Positions 11,051-18,907 of a DNA stretch of 64,000 bases are shown here, in pieces (positions within the stretch are counted from its first letter, which is position 1; each line of letters starts with the position of its first letter). A program made the translations under genes and the position numbers. This stretch comes from Pseudomonas sp. B28(2017) (GTDB lineage Bacteria; Pseudomonadota; Gammaproteobacteria; Pseudomonadales; Pseudomonadaceae), in contig NZ_NEJH01000002.1 of assembly GCF_002113025.1 (NCBI RefSeq), positions 806,001 to 870,000 of the forward strand, given 5' to 3'. The notes beneath the pieces were generated by a model. It searched no databases. It had not been told where the DNA came from and saw only the letters and a list, made by a program, of their open reading frames with translations.

Positions 11051-11707
11051 ATGACTTTCACTACAACTCCTCGTCGTCTCGCTAAAAGCTTTGCCCTGGT
11101 TGCCGGCCTCAGCGTGCTGTCGATACAGGCCTTCGCCGGTGGCGACGCAGCACTCTACGGCCCGACCGCACCGAAAGGCTCGACCTTCGTGCGCATCTAC
11201 AACGCCAGCAACGCCGAAGTCAGCGCCACCGTCGGCAGCACCAACCTGAGTGATGTCGCACCACTGTCCAGCAGTGACTTCAGCTTCATGCCAGGCGGTG
11301 ACTACAGCGCCAAGATCGGTAGCCAGACCCTGCCGGTGAAACTGGCCGGCGACCACTATTACACCCTGGTCAACAACGCCAGCGGCGCACCGCAACTGAT
11401 CGAGGAGCCGCCGTTCAAGAACAAGCAGAAATCCCTGGTACGCGTACAGAACCTCAGCGACAAGACACTGACCCTGAAAACCGCCGACGGCAAGACCGAC
11501 GTGGTCCCGAACGTGGCTGCAAAGGGCCGTGGCGAACGTGAAATCAACCCGGTGAAAGTCAGCCTGGCGCTCTATGACGGCGCGACCAAAGTCGGCGACG
11601 TGAAACCGGTCGCCCTGGAACGCGGCGAAGCCGCCGTGCTGTACGTCACCGGCAACGGCAGCAGCCTGTCGCCGGTCTGGGTGAAACGCCCGGTCTCGAC
11701 GCGCTGA
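11051..11707 (+). CDS. algF: AlgF, alginate O-acetylation adaptor protein
   Basis: Small periplasmic protein required for alginate acetylation, thought to connect AlgJ and AlgX. A ribosome site (GAGAGG) lies 7 bases before the ATG. A signal peptide runs to about residue 30 (IQAFA). The mature part (about 188 residues) is beta-strand rich with no obvious catalytic motif, in keeping with an adaptor role. Length of 218 residues matches AlgF. A 239-base gap with a REP pair separates it from algA. Confidence 0.95.
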   Translation: MTFTTTPRRLAKSFALVAGLSVLSIQAFAGGDAALYGPTAPKGSTFVRIYNASNAEVSATVGSTNLSDVAPLSSSDFSFMPGGDYSAKIGSQTLPVKLAGDHYYTLVNNASGAPQLIEEPPFKNKQKSLVRVQNLSDKTLTLKTADGKTDVVPNVAAKGRGEREINPVKVSLALYDGATKVGDVKPVALERGEAAVLYVTGNGSSLSPVWVKRPVSTR

Positions 11708-11735
11708 TCAATTTTCCGGGCTGACCCATGTCCCC

Positions 11736-11851
11736 CTGTAGGAGCGAGCTTGCTCGCGAAAAACGCAAAGGCAACGCGTCTATCCAGACAGCCCGCGTTT
11801 TCGTTGACGTACATCGTCGGAACGCCGCCCGGAGCAAGCTCGCGCCTACAA
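11736..11851. repeat. REP doublet (REPIN-like) between algF and algA
   Basis: Two inverted REP units bound this stretch: ctgtaggagcgagcttgctc at the left and ggagcaagctcgcgcctaca at the right. The right unit includes an extended 30-bp tail (reverse complement gcgagc..ccgacga) also found at 21970-22000 and 31154-31184. The paired inverted layout is the form mobilised by RAYT transposases in P. fluorescens. No coding potential is seen in the gap 11708-11946. Confidence 0.8.
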
Positions 11852-11946
11852 GGGACCGAGGCGTCAGATCGGACACGGAACAAAAACAAGAGTGAAACGA
11901 CACAAACGCGGTAGCTCTAACCAATCGATATTCAAGGAGTAACAAC

Positions 11947-13398
11947 ATGATTCCGGTGATCTTGTCAGGTGGTAGTGGCTCACGTCTTTGGCCGCTTTCC
12001 CGTAAGCAATTCCCCAAGCAGTTCCTGGCCCTGACCGGCGAACACACCCTCTTCCAGCAAACCCTGGAACGCCTGGTGTTCGAAGGCATGGACACACCTA
12101 TCGTGGTCTGCAACAAAGACCACCGTTTCATCGTCAACGAGCAGTTGGCCGCGCGCAAACTGGAAACCCAGCGCATCCTGATGGAGCCGTTCGGTCGCAA
12201 CACCGCGCCGGCCGTGGCCCTGACCGCGATGATGCTGGTCAACGAAGGTCGCGACGAGCTGATGCTGGTGCTGCCGGCCGACCACGTGCTGGAAGACCAG
12301 AAAGCCCTGCAACGCGCCCTGGCCCTGGCCACCGTCGCTGCCGAAAACGGCGAAATGGTGCTGTTCGGTGTGCCGGCCACCAAGCCGGAAACCGGTTATG
12401 GCTACATCAAATCGACCAACGACTCGCTGCTGCCTGAAGGCGTCAGCCGCGTCTCGCACTTCGTCGAAAAACCCGACGTGAAGCGCGCCACCGAGTTCGT
12501 CCAGTCCGGTGGTTACTTCTGGAACAGCGGCATGTTCCTGTTCCGCGCCAGCCGCTTCCTGGAAGAGCTGAAAAAGCACGATCCGGACATCTACGACACC
12601 TGCCTGCTGACCCTGGAACGCAGCAAGCAGGATGCCGATACCATCACCCTCGACGAAGCCACCTTCGCCTGCTGCCCGGACAATTCCATCGACTACTCTG
12701 TAATGGAAAAAACCCGACGCGCCTGCGTCGTGCCGCTGACCGCCGGCTGGAGCGATGTCGGCTGCTGGTCGTCGCTGTGGGAAGTCAATGAAAAAGACGC
12801 CAACGGCAACGTCAGCAAAGGCGACGTGGTGATCCAGGACAGCCGCAACTGCATGATCCACGGCAACGGCAAACTGGTGTCGGTGATCGGCCTGGAAAAC
12901 ATCGTCGTGGTCGAAACCAAGGACGCCATGATGATCGCCCACAAGGACAAGGTCCAAGGCGTGAAACAGATGGTCAACACCCTCAACGAACAGGGCCGCA
13001 GTGAAACCCAGAACCACTGCGAGGTCTACCGTCCGTGGGGCTCCTACGACTCGGTAGACATGGGCGGCCGCTTCCAGGTCAAGCACATCTCGGTCAAGCC
13101 GGGCGCGTGCCTGTCACTGCAGATGCACCACCACCGCGCCGAACACTGGATCGTCGTGAGCGGCACCGCCGAGGTGACCTGCGACGAGAACGTGTTCCTG
13201 CTGACCGAGAACCAGTCGACCTACATTCCGATTGCTTCGGTGCATCGTTTGCGTAACCCCGGGAAGATTCCGCTGGAGATCATCGAGGTGCAGTCGGGGA
13301 GTTATCTGGGTGAGGACGATATCGAGCGGTTTGAAGATATCTACGGGCGGTCGACGCCGGTCGAGCGTGGGGTTTCGGTGAAGACCATCGCGCAGTAA
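11947..13398 (+). CDS. algA: AlgA, mannose-6-phosphate isomerase / GDP-mannose pyrophosphorylase
   Basis: Bifunctional cytosolic enzyme that makes mannose-6-phosphate from fructose-6-phosphate and later GDP-mannose from mannose-1-phosphate, feeding alginate precursor synthesis. The N-terminal nucleotidyltransferase domain shows GGSGSRLWPLSRKQFPKQF at residues 6-24 and the FVEKPD motif near 175. The C-terminal cupin (type II isomerase) domain shows a metal-binding MHHHRAEHW. Strong ribosome site AAGGAG lies 8 bases from the ATG. Length is 483 residues. It ends the operon before a strong terminator. Confidence 0.97.
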   Translation: MIPVILSGGSGSRLWPLSRKQFPKQFLALTGEHTLFQQTLERLVFEGMDTPIVVCNKDHRFIVNEQLAARKLETQRILMEPFGRNTAPAVALTAMMLVNEGRDELMLVLPADHVLEDQKALQRALALATVAAENGEMVLFGVPATKPETGYGYIKSTNDSLLPEGVSRVSHFVEKPDVKRATEFVQSGGYFWNSGMFLFRASRFLEELKKHDPDIYDTCLLTLERSKQDADTITLDEATFACCPDNSIDYSVMEKTRRACVVPLTAGWSDVGCWSSLWEVNEKDANGNVSKGDVVIQDSRNCMIHGNGKLVSVIGLENIVVVETKDAMMIAHKDKVQGVKQMVNTLNEQGRSETQNHCEVYRPWGSYDSVDMGGRFQVKHISVKPGACLSLQMHHHRAEHWIVVSGTAEVTCDENVFLLTENQSTYIPIASVHRLRNPGKIPLEIIEVQSGSYLGEDDIERFEDIYGRSTPVERGVSVKTIAQ

Positions 13399-13413
13399 AC
13401 ATCTGTAAACCTT

Positions 13414-13474
13414 AAGCCCCCGATCCACCCGCTGCGTTCCCTATCCGCAGCGGGCTGGACCGGGGGCTTTTTTT
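13414..13474 (+). terminator. Rho-independent terminator after algA
   Basis: A long stem pairs aagcccccg-tccacccgctgcg with cgcagcgggctgga-cgggggctt around a short loop, followed by seven Ts. It closes the alginate operon. Confidence 0.92.
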
Positions 13475-13598
13475 GCCTGAAATTTGTGTTGCCCCGGCCT
13501 GCTCGCGATGGGGCCATTAGATTCACCACAAAAATCTCTCCCACCACTAACCTCCGCTAGGTACGATGGTCTTCTCCATCACCGAGGTCTGCGCCCCC

Positions 13599-14063
13599 AT
13601 GTTCATCGGCGTCCTGCTGGTCATCACCTGGCTGGTCCTGTTGCTGCGCTATCCGGCCAAGGCCTTGCCTGTTTCCATGGCCGCCGCCGTGGGGCTGGGC
13701 ATTGTCGCTACCTGGGTCATCTGGATGGACCACCGCGAACTCAAGCAACTGCAACGCCTGGAATTGCGCATCAGTTACGCGCCGCAGCAATGCCCCGCCG
13801 ACCGCCCATTGCAATTGACCCTGAACAACGGCAATGACGTGCCGCTGACGGAACTGCGCTGGCGGGTCGCGGCTTATGCACCGGGCGACACGGTGAACCT
13901 GGCCGACAATCAATATACTGCCCCGCGTTATCGTGGCCCTGGCGAATTGCAGGCCGGTGGCAACTGGGAAGACTGCTTGCCGCTGCCGCCATTGCGCCCC
14001 GGCTACCGTCCGGAAAGCCTGGAGTTTCGCGCCGAGCGATTGCACGGTAGTTTTTCCGACTGA
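13599..14063 (+). CDS. Small membrane protein of unknown function
   Basis: I do not recognise a characterised family. The product (154 residues from 13599) starts with two hydrophobic segments, FIGVLLVITWLVLLL and MAAAVGLGIVATWVIW. A soluble beta-rich part follows, containing LTLNNGNDVPLTELRWRVAA and two cysteines (Cys in PQQCPAD and EDCLPL) that could pair. Topology suggests a membrane-anchored periplasmic domain. An in-frame ATG at 13566 would add 11 residues; 13599 is preferred because the first hydrophobic segment begins there and GAGG lies 11 bases upstream. The SDR gene follows 32 bases downstream and may be co-transcribed. Confidence 0.75.
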   Translation: MFIGVLLVITWLVLLLRYPAKALPVSMAAAVGLGIVATWVIWMDHRELKQLQRLELRISYAPQQCPADRPLQLTLNNGNDVPLTELRWRVAAYAPGDTVNLADNQYTAPRYRGPGELQAGGNWEDCLPLPPLRPGYRPESLEFRAERLHGSFSD

Positions 14064-14095
14064 TCCTTCCCCATTTTTTGCACAAGGAATGCGCC

Positions 14096-14920
14096 ATGCC
14101 CGTTGCGTTGATTACCGGTTGTTCCAGCGGCATTGGCCGTGCCCTTGCCGATGCGTTCAAGGCCGCCGGCTATGAAGTCTGGGCCAGTGCCCGCAAGGCC
14201 GAAGATGTCGCGGCACTCACCGCCGCCGGTTTCACAGCCGTACAACTGGATGTCAACGATGCCGCGGCGCTCGAAGCCTTGAGCGAGCGAATCAACCAAC
14301 AAACCGGTGGCCTCGATGTGCTGATCAACAACGCAGGATATGGCGCCATGGGGCCGCTGCTCGATGGTGGCGTGCCAGCCATGCAGCGCCAGTTCGAAAC
14401 CAATGTGTTCGCCATCGTCGGTGTCACCCGCGCCTTGTTCCCTGTGCTGCGTCGGGCCAAGGGGCTGGTGGTGAATATCGGTAGCGTGTCCGGCGTACTG
14501 GTCACGCCCTTTGCCGGCGCCTACTGCGCCTCGAAGGCCGCCGTGCATGCCTTGAGCGATGCCTTGCGCATGGAACTGGCGCCGTTCGGCGTGCGGGTCA
14601 TGGAAGTCCAGCCGGGGGCCATCGCTTCCAGTTTTGCCAAAAATGCCGGGCATGAAGCCGAGCAACTGATCAGTGAACAATCGCCGTGGTTTCCGCTGCG
14701 CGAAGGCATACGCGCCCGGGCCAGGGCTTCCCAGGACAAGCCGACTCCGGCCAGTGAGTTTGCTGCCGGATTGCTCAAGGCTGTGCAGCAGGCCAAACCG
14801 CCGCGGTTGCTTCGTCTCGGCAATGGCAGTCGCGCGTTGCCGCTGATGGCAAGTTTGCTGCCCAAGGGTTTGCTCGAATCCGGGCTGATGAGGCGGTTCG
14901 GGTTGCGTGGGCAGCTCTGA
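14096..14920 (+). CDS. Short-chain dehydrogenase/reductase
   Basis: Classical SDR oxidoreductase of NAD(P)-dependent Rossmann type. The cofactor loop TGCSSGIG is at residues 8-15, the NNAGYG motif near 80-85, the catalytic Ser is in NIGSVSG and the catalytic pair is in YCASK. The 274-residue length and the C-terminal extension suit the group that acts on lipids or steroid-like substrates, but the substrate cannot be read from sequence. The start at 14096 has AAGGA 8 bases upstream; a TTG at 14078 in the same frame is unlikely. A REP hairpin lies just after the gene. Confidence 0.88.
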   Translation: MPVALITGCSSGIGRALADAFKAAGYEVWASARKAEDVAALTAAGFTAVQLDVNDAAALEALSERINQQTGGLDVLINNAGYGAMGPLLDGGVPAMQRQFETNVFAIVGVTRALFPVLRRAKGLVVNIGSVSGVLVTPFAGAYCASKAAVHALSDALRMELAPFGVRVMEVQPGAIASSFAKNAGHEAEQLISEQSPWFPLREGIRARARASQDKPTPASEFAAGLLKAVQQAKPPRLLRLGNGSRALPLMASLLPKGLLESGLMRRFGLRGQL

Positions 14921-14935
14921 GACCGAGTCATCGTT

Positions 14936-14960
14936 CTTCGCGGGCTTGCCCGCGATGGCA
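14936..14960. repeat. Single REP hairpin
   Basis: tcgcgggc-ttg-cccgcga forms an 8-bp hairpin between the SDR and NTF2-like genes, a variant of the REP family in this window. Confidence 0.65.
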
Positions 14961-14994
14961 TCAGAACAGACACCACAGAATTTCAGGGAACAAC

Positions 14995-15384
14995 ATGACC
15001 GACTTCACCGAATACTTTGACGAAGTGATCCAGGCCCACGTGGCCATCGAAAAATGGCTGGCTGAGGAGCAGGATCCGTCCGGGCTAGACCACCTGCTGA
15101 CCCGTTTTTCACCGCAGTTTTCCATGGTCTCGCCGCTCGGTCGGGTGCTGGATTTTGACGCGCTGAACGAATTGTTCACGTTGGCGGGCGGCAAGAAACT
15201 TGGGTTCCGCATCGAACTCAGCGAACTGCGTGGCATCGCCCTGCACGATACTGGCGCGACCGTGAGTTACCGCGAGCAACAGACCGATGCGACCGGACTG
15301 CACTCGGATCGTCGCTCGACCGTGGTGTTCGAGCAGGTGGATGGCAAGATCCTTTGGCGGCATTTGCAGGAGACGTTTTGCTGA
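14995..15384 (+). CDS. NTF2-like (DUF4440/SnoaL-type) protein
   Basis: A 129-residue cytosolic protein with the shape of the NTF2-like superfamily. Its N-terminal helix is FTEYFDEVIQAHVAIEKWL. Next comes the HLLTRFSPQFSMVSPLGRV segment and a C-terminal beta-sheet ending VFEQVDGKILWRHLQETF. Such proteins act as small enzymes or ligand-binding domains, and no specific activity can be assigned. Ribosome site CAGGGA lies 7 bases before the ATG. It is flanked by REPs on both sides and is probably a stand-alone transcription unit. Confidence 0.7.
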   Translation: MTDFTEYFDEVIQAHVAIEKWLAEEQDPSGLDHLLTRFSPQFSMVSPLGRVLDFDALNELFTLAGGKKLGFRIELSELRGIALHDTGATVSYREQQTDATGLHSDRRSTVVFEQVDGKILWRHLQETFC

Positions 15385-15388
15385 TCAA

Positions 15389-15490
15389 CTGTAGGAGCGA
15401 GCCTGCTCGCGATGGACGTCAACGATAACGCAGGCATTCAGAAAGCACGCGTCGCTCTCAGGTTTTTCGCGAGCAGGCTCGCTCCTACAG
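15389..15490. repeat. REPIN (inverted REP pair)
   Basis: ctgtaggagcgagcctgctc at the left is mirrored by gagcaggctcgctcctacag at the right, separated by about 60 bases of non-coding DNA. It lies between convergent genes and could serve as a bidirectional transcription barrier. Confidence 0.85.
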
Positions 15491-15499
15491 GGGAATGGG

Positions 15500-16363
15500 T
15501 TAAGCACCATTGCCTTGCTTCACCACCACCGTACACGTAATCCCCGCCGCCAACAGCGCCCCCTCCGGCACTTCATCGATGTGAATTCGCACAGGAACAC
15601 GCTGCGCCAACCGCACCCAGTTAAACGTCGGATTCACGTCAGCAATCAACTCACGGCTCTCCGGGTTGTCGCGGTCGTAGATGCCGCGCGAGATGCTTTC
15701 CACGTGGCCCTTGAGTACTTCACCGCTCATCAGTTGCATGTCGGCTTTATCACCCACGCGCACGTGGGGCAGCTTGGTTTCTTCGAAGAAGCCGTAGACC
15801 CAGAACGAGTTCATGTCGACCACGGCCATTTTCGCTTCGCCGATGCGTGCGTAGTCGCCGCGATGCACGTTGAGGTTGGTTACGTAGCCGTCCACCGCTG
15901 CGCGCACTTCAGTGCGTTTGAGATTGAGCTCGGCGGCTTCCAGTTGCGCCTGGGCCTGCTGGTAATCGGCCAGGGCCGAGTCGGCGAGATTACTGGCGTC
16001 GTCGCGGTTTTCCCGGGAGATCACCAGGTTGTCCATATCGGCGCGACGATGGGCATTGACCTTGCGCATCTCCCAGGTCGCCTTGCGCGATGCCACCAGG
16101 CTTTGCGCCTGTTTCACCGCGAGACGGTAGTGCTCGGGGTCGATCTGCATCAGCAAATCACCCTTCTTCACCAATTGGTTGTCGCGCACTGGCACGTCCA
16201 CCACTTCGCCAGTGACGTCGGCGGCGACGTTGATGATGTCGGCCCGCACGCGGCCGTCACGGGTCCACGGCGTGTTCATGTAGTGCTCCCACAAGGATCG
16301 GCCGATCCAGAGCGCGAGGGCCAGCACCAACAGGGTCGCGAGCAGGCTGAAAAACTTTTTCAT
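15500..16363 (-). CDS. HlyD/AaeA-like efflux adaptor (membrane fusion protein)
   Basis: Periplasmic adaptor linking an inner-membrane transporter to an outer-membrane channel. An N-terminal anchor (FFSLLATLLVLALALWIG) is followed by a biotinyl-lipoyl segment (GEVVDVPVRDNQLVKKGDLL), a short helical hairpin around residues 75-135, and a beta-barrel. The 287-residue length and TPWTRDGRVRADI motif near residue 31 are typical of the AaeA/EmrA-like partners of FUSC transporters. It is last in an operon with DUF1656 and FUSC genes, starting 10 bases after the DUF1656 stop. Confidence 0.9.
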   Translation of the reverse strand: MKKFFSLLATLLVLALALWIGRSLWEHYMNTPWTRDGRVRADIINVAADVTGEVVDVPVRDNQLVKKGDLLMQIDPEHYRLAVKQAQSLVASRKATWEMRKVNAHRRADMDNLVISRENRDDASNLADSALADYQQAQAQLEAAELNLKRTEVRAAVDGYVTNLNVHRGDYARIGEAKMAVVDMNSFWVYGFFEETKLPHVRVGDKADMQLMSGEVLKGHVESISRGIYDRDNPESRELIADVNPTFNWVRLAQRVPVRIHIDEVPEGALLAAGITCTVVVKQGNGA

Positions 16364-16373
16364 CAGGACGTTC

Positions 16374-16574
16374 TCAACGGTAGACAGTCAGCGCCATGGC
16401 GCCGAACAGACAGGTAAACAGACTCAGGCGCAGTAACGCCGGGTGCCAGAAGAAGCGGTACAGATCAAACCCGGAGAGGAAGCGGTCCAGTGCCCAGGCC
16501 AGTACCGCCGCAATGAAAAACATCAGGGTCATGGTCGGCATGTACACGCCGTGGAAGGCGATTTCACGAGGCAT
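16374..16574 (-). CDS. DUF1656 small inner-membrane protein
   Basis: A 66-residue protein with two transmembrane segments (MPTMTLMFFIAAVLAWAL and LRLSLFTCLFGAMAL), of the AaeX/DUF1656 type that accompanies FUSC-type efflux pumps. The start MPREIAFHGVY at 16574 matches the family. A longer frame upstream lies within the FUSC gene and is not needed. Its first 11 bases overlap the end of the FUSC gene, suggesting translational coupling. Its exact job is unknown. Confidence 0.88.
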   Translation of the reverse strand: MPREIAFHGVYMPTMTLMFFIAAVLAWALDRFLSGFDLYRFFWHPALLRLSLFTCLFGAMALTVYR

Positions 16575-18768
16575 GTTCAAGTCCTTGTGGCTTGCCGCTG
16601 GCACTGGCATTCATGTAGCCAGCGAGCGGTGATTGCGGATCGAGCAGAGAGGTACGGATGAAGTGCAGGTAGCTCTTCACCCGGCGCAGCGCCGAGGTAT
16701 CGAAGTGGGGAGCGAAGGGTTCGTCGGTGGACTGCACACGACTGATCGCGTGATCGACGGCGATCAGCGCGCGTTCGAGGTTGCTGCCGTTCGGTTGCAG
16801 GAACAGCCGCACCAATGCACGCCCCATCACCCGGATCGCCTGGCGCCATGGCTGGGATTCGGCATAGGCCGGATGCACCGGCAGTATCGCCTGCTCCTTG
16901 CGCAACTCGATGATCGCATGGCCGACTTCCAGCACCACGAACATCCAGCGCAGCAAGCCCCGCTGCACTTGCGGTTGCCCTGCCGCGAAGCCGTAGGCCT
17001 GATGTACCAGATCGCGGGTGCGGCTTTCGAAACTCGACGCCAGCCCCTTGAGTTTTCCGCTGATGGCGTACACCACCTGAGCGCGCAGGTCTTGCTCCAG
17101 CCGGCGCCACAACCACCGGCTGTTGGGCGGCAGAATGATCGCCCCGGCCGCTGCGCACACCAGCATGCCAAGGACCATGGCGATGTAGTCGTTGATGAAG
17201 GTGTAGGGGTTGTAGACCGTGAGGTTGTCCGGCACCGAGCCGGTGCTGAAAAAGATCAGCAAGCCCAGGCCGACGCCGACGTATTGCGGCCGCGAAGTCA
17301 GGAACGAGCCCAGTACGATCACCGGTGCGAGCATCACGCACAGCAACGCAAATCCATCGATCCACGGGAAGATGAAAAACATCTCGACGAAGCCGATCAG
17401 CGCCCCGAGCAATGTTCCGCACGCCATCTGAAAGGCCATGCGTTTCGGGTTCGGGGTGGCGGCAGACAAGCCCACGGTCGCGGCGGCGATCAGTGTCATG
17501 GTCGCCCCGCTCGGCCAGGCGGTTGCCACCCAATAGCTGCCCAATACCACCAGGATGAATGCTGCGCGAATCCCCGATGCTGCCGCTGCCATCCAGTTGG
17601 TTTGCGGTGTGAACGGCTCGTCCCAGCGCTCCCGCTCGTGACTGTGATCGGCCAGGGATGCGTGGGTCTGCGCGTAACCGTGCAGATCGTCGACGAAGCG
17701 ATAGAGCAACTCGTACGCGGTATGGAAATCCAGTTGCTCGGCATCGCCAGGATTGCTCTGCTGGAACGTTGCCCGCAGACAGCGCACTCGTGCCGGCAAA
17801 CCTTCCTTGTAGGCGCTCAGCACCATGACCAGACGCGCCGCATCGGCGCTGGTCAGGGCACGACCGCTGAAGCCGTCGAGCAACTCGGCGAGGTCCTGCA
17901 GACCCGGCTTGATTGCCGCCACCACGGTGTCCGCCGCGCTGCTGCGCAAGCGTTCGAGCAACTGGTGCAAGGCATTGAAGCGCGTGGTGATGCCCATGAA
18001 CTCGCTGTTCAGGCGACTGAGCCGGCCATTGCGCCGACGCATGTGCGGGTCTTCAAAAACAGTGACGCTGCGCAAGCCTTCCAGGCCCACGGCTTCGGCG
18101 ATGAAACGCACGTTACCGGCCTCGAATGCCTCACGCTGACTGCGTCCGCGCAAGCCATCGGTGACAAACAGGGCGAATACGCCAAAGCGCTGATACAAGG
18201 CATTGCGCATCGCCGCGCTAGCCGATTGCGGCAGGATGGCGGCACTGATCAGGGTCGAACAGAGAATGCCCAACGAGATTTCCAGCACCCGCCAGACCGC
18301 CGCCATGAACGCCCCCTCCGGATGGGCCAGCGCGGGCAAGCCGACCATCGCCGCGGTGTATCCGGCGAGGACGAAACCGTAGGCCCGGAAGTTGCGGCAG
18401 CGGGCGGCGCCGGCCGTGCAGATACCGACCCAGATCGCCAGCGAACCGAGGAACAGTTCAGTGTTCTGCGCAAACAGTGCAATCAACGCGACCATCACCG
18501 ACGAGCCGGCCAGGGTGCCGAGAAAACGATAGAAACTCTTGGCGAACACATGACCGCTTTGCGGCTGCATGACGATGAACACGGTGATCATCGCCGTACG
18601 CGGTTGCGGCAGTTCCAGGCGCATGGCCAGCCACAGCGTCAGGAATGCCGCGAACAGCACCTTGAAAATGTAGACCCAGGTCACGCCGTCGCTGCGTGCC
18701 CAGTCGAAGAAGCCCCGGCGCCATTCCAGGGAATACAGCCAGCGCAAGGGTGCGGGCAAGGAAGTCAT
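16564..18768 (-). CDS. FUSC-family (AaeB-like) efflux transporter
   Basis: Inner-membrane transporter resembling AaeB, the p-hydroxybenzoate exporter, and fusaric-acid resistance proteins. At 734 residues it has the usual two membrane blocks (about residues 30-180 and 395-545), each followed by a cytosolic helical region. The second begins AAAASGIRAAFILVVLGSYW and includes PNSRWLWRRLEQDL after the last helices. It overlaps the DUF1656 gene and is followed by the adaptor. The likely cargo is an aromatic carboxylic acid, by analogy with the family only. Confidence 0.92.
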   Translation of the reverse strand: MTSLPAPLRWLYSLEWRRGFFDWARSDGVTWVYIFKVLFAAFLTLWLAMRLELPQPRTAMITVFIVMQPQSGHVFAKSFYRFLGTLAGSSVMVALIALFAQNTELFLGSLAIWVGICTAGAARCRNFRAYGFVLAGYTAAMVGLPALAHPEGAFMAAVWRVLEISLGILCSTLISAAILPQSASAAMRNALYQRFGVFALFVTDGLRGRSQREAFEAGNVRFIAEAVGLEGLRSVTVFEDPHMRRRNGRLSRLNSEFMGITTRFNALHQLLERLRSSAADTVVAAIKPGLQDLAELLDGFSGRALTSADAARLVMVLSAYKEGLPARVRCLRATFQQSNPGDAEQLDFHTAYELLYRFVDDLHGYAQTHASLADHSHERERWDEPFTPQTNWMAAAASGIRAAFILVVLGSYWVATAWPSGATMTLIAAATVGLSAATPNPKRMAFQMACGTLLGALIGFVEMFFIFPWIDGFALLCVMLAPVIVLGSFLTSRPQYVGVGLGLLIFFSTGSVPDNLTVYNPYTFINDYIAMVLGMLVCAAAGAIILPPNSRWLWRRLEQDLRAQVVYAISGKLKGLASSFESRTRDLVHQAYGFAAGQPQVQRGLLRWMFVVLEVGHAIIELRKEQAILPVHPAYAESQPWRQAIRVMGRALVRLFLQPNGSNLERALIAVDHAISRVQSTDEPFAPHFDTSALRRVKSYLHFIRTSLLDPQSPLAGYMNASASGKPQGLEHAS

Positions 18769-18806
18769 GAAATCCTGCTCAATAAATTCCAGTGAAAACC
18801 CGGAAC

Positions 18807-18898
18807 CTGTGGGAGCGAGCCTGCTCGCGAAGAGGGAGTGTCAGTCAGCATAAATGTCGTCTGACACACCGCTTTCGCGAGCAGGCTCGCTCCCACAG
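18807..18898. repeat. REPIN (inverted REP pair)
   Basis: ctgtgggagcgagcctgctc and gagcaggctcgctcccacag face each other across about 50 bases, in the gap between the NodT-type gene and the FUSC gene of the same operon. Confidence 0.85.
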
Positions 18899-18907
18899 AT
18901 GTTGTGT

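Noticed and set aside
16633..18795. 720-codon open frame opposite the FUSC gene
   Set aside because: His/Gln/Arg-rich product without membrane segments or motifs; the minus-strand FUSC gene explains the region.
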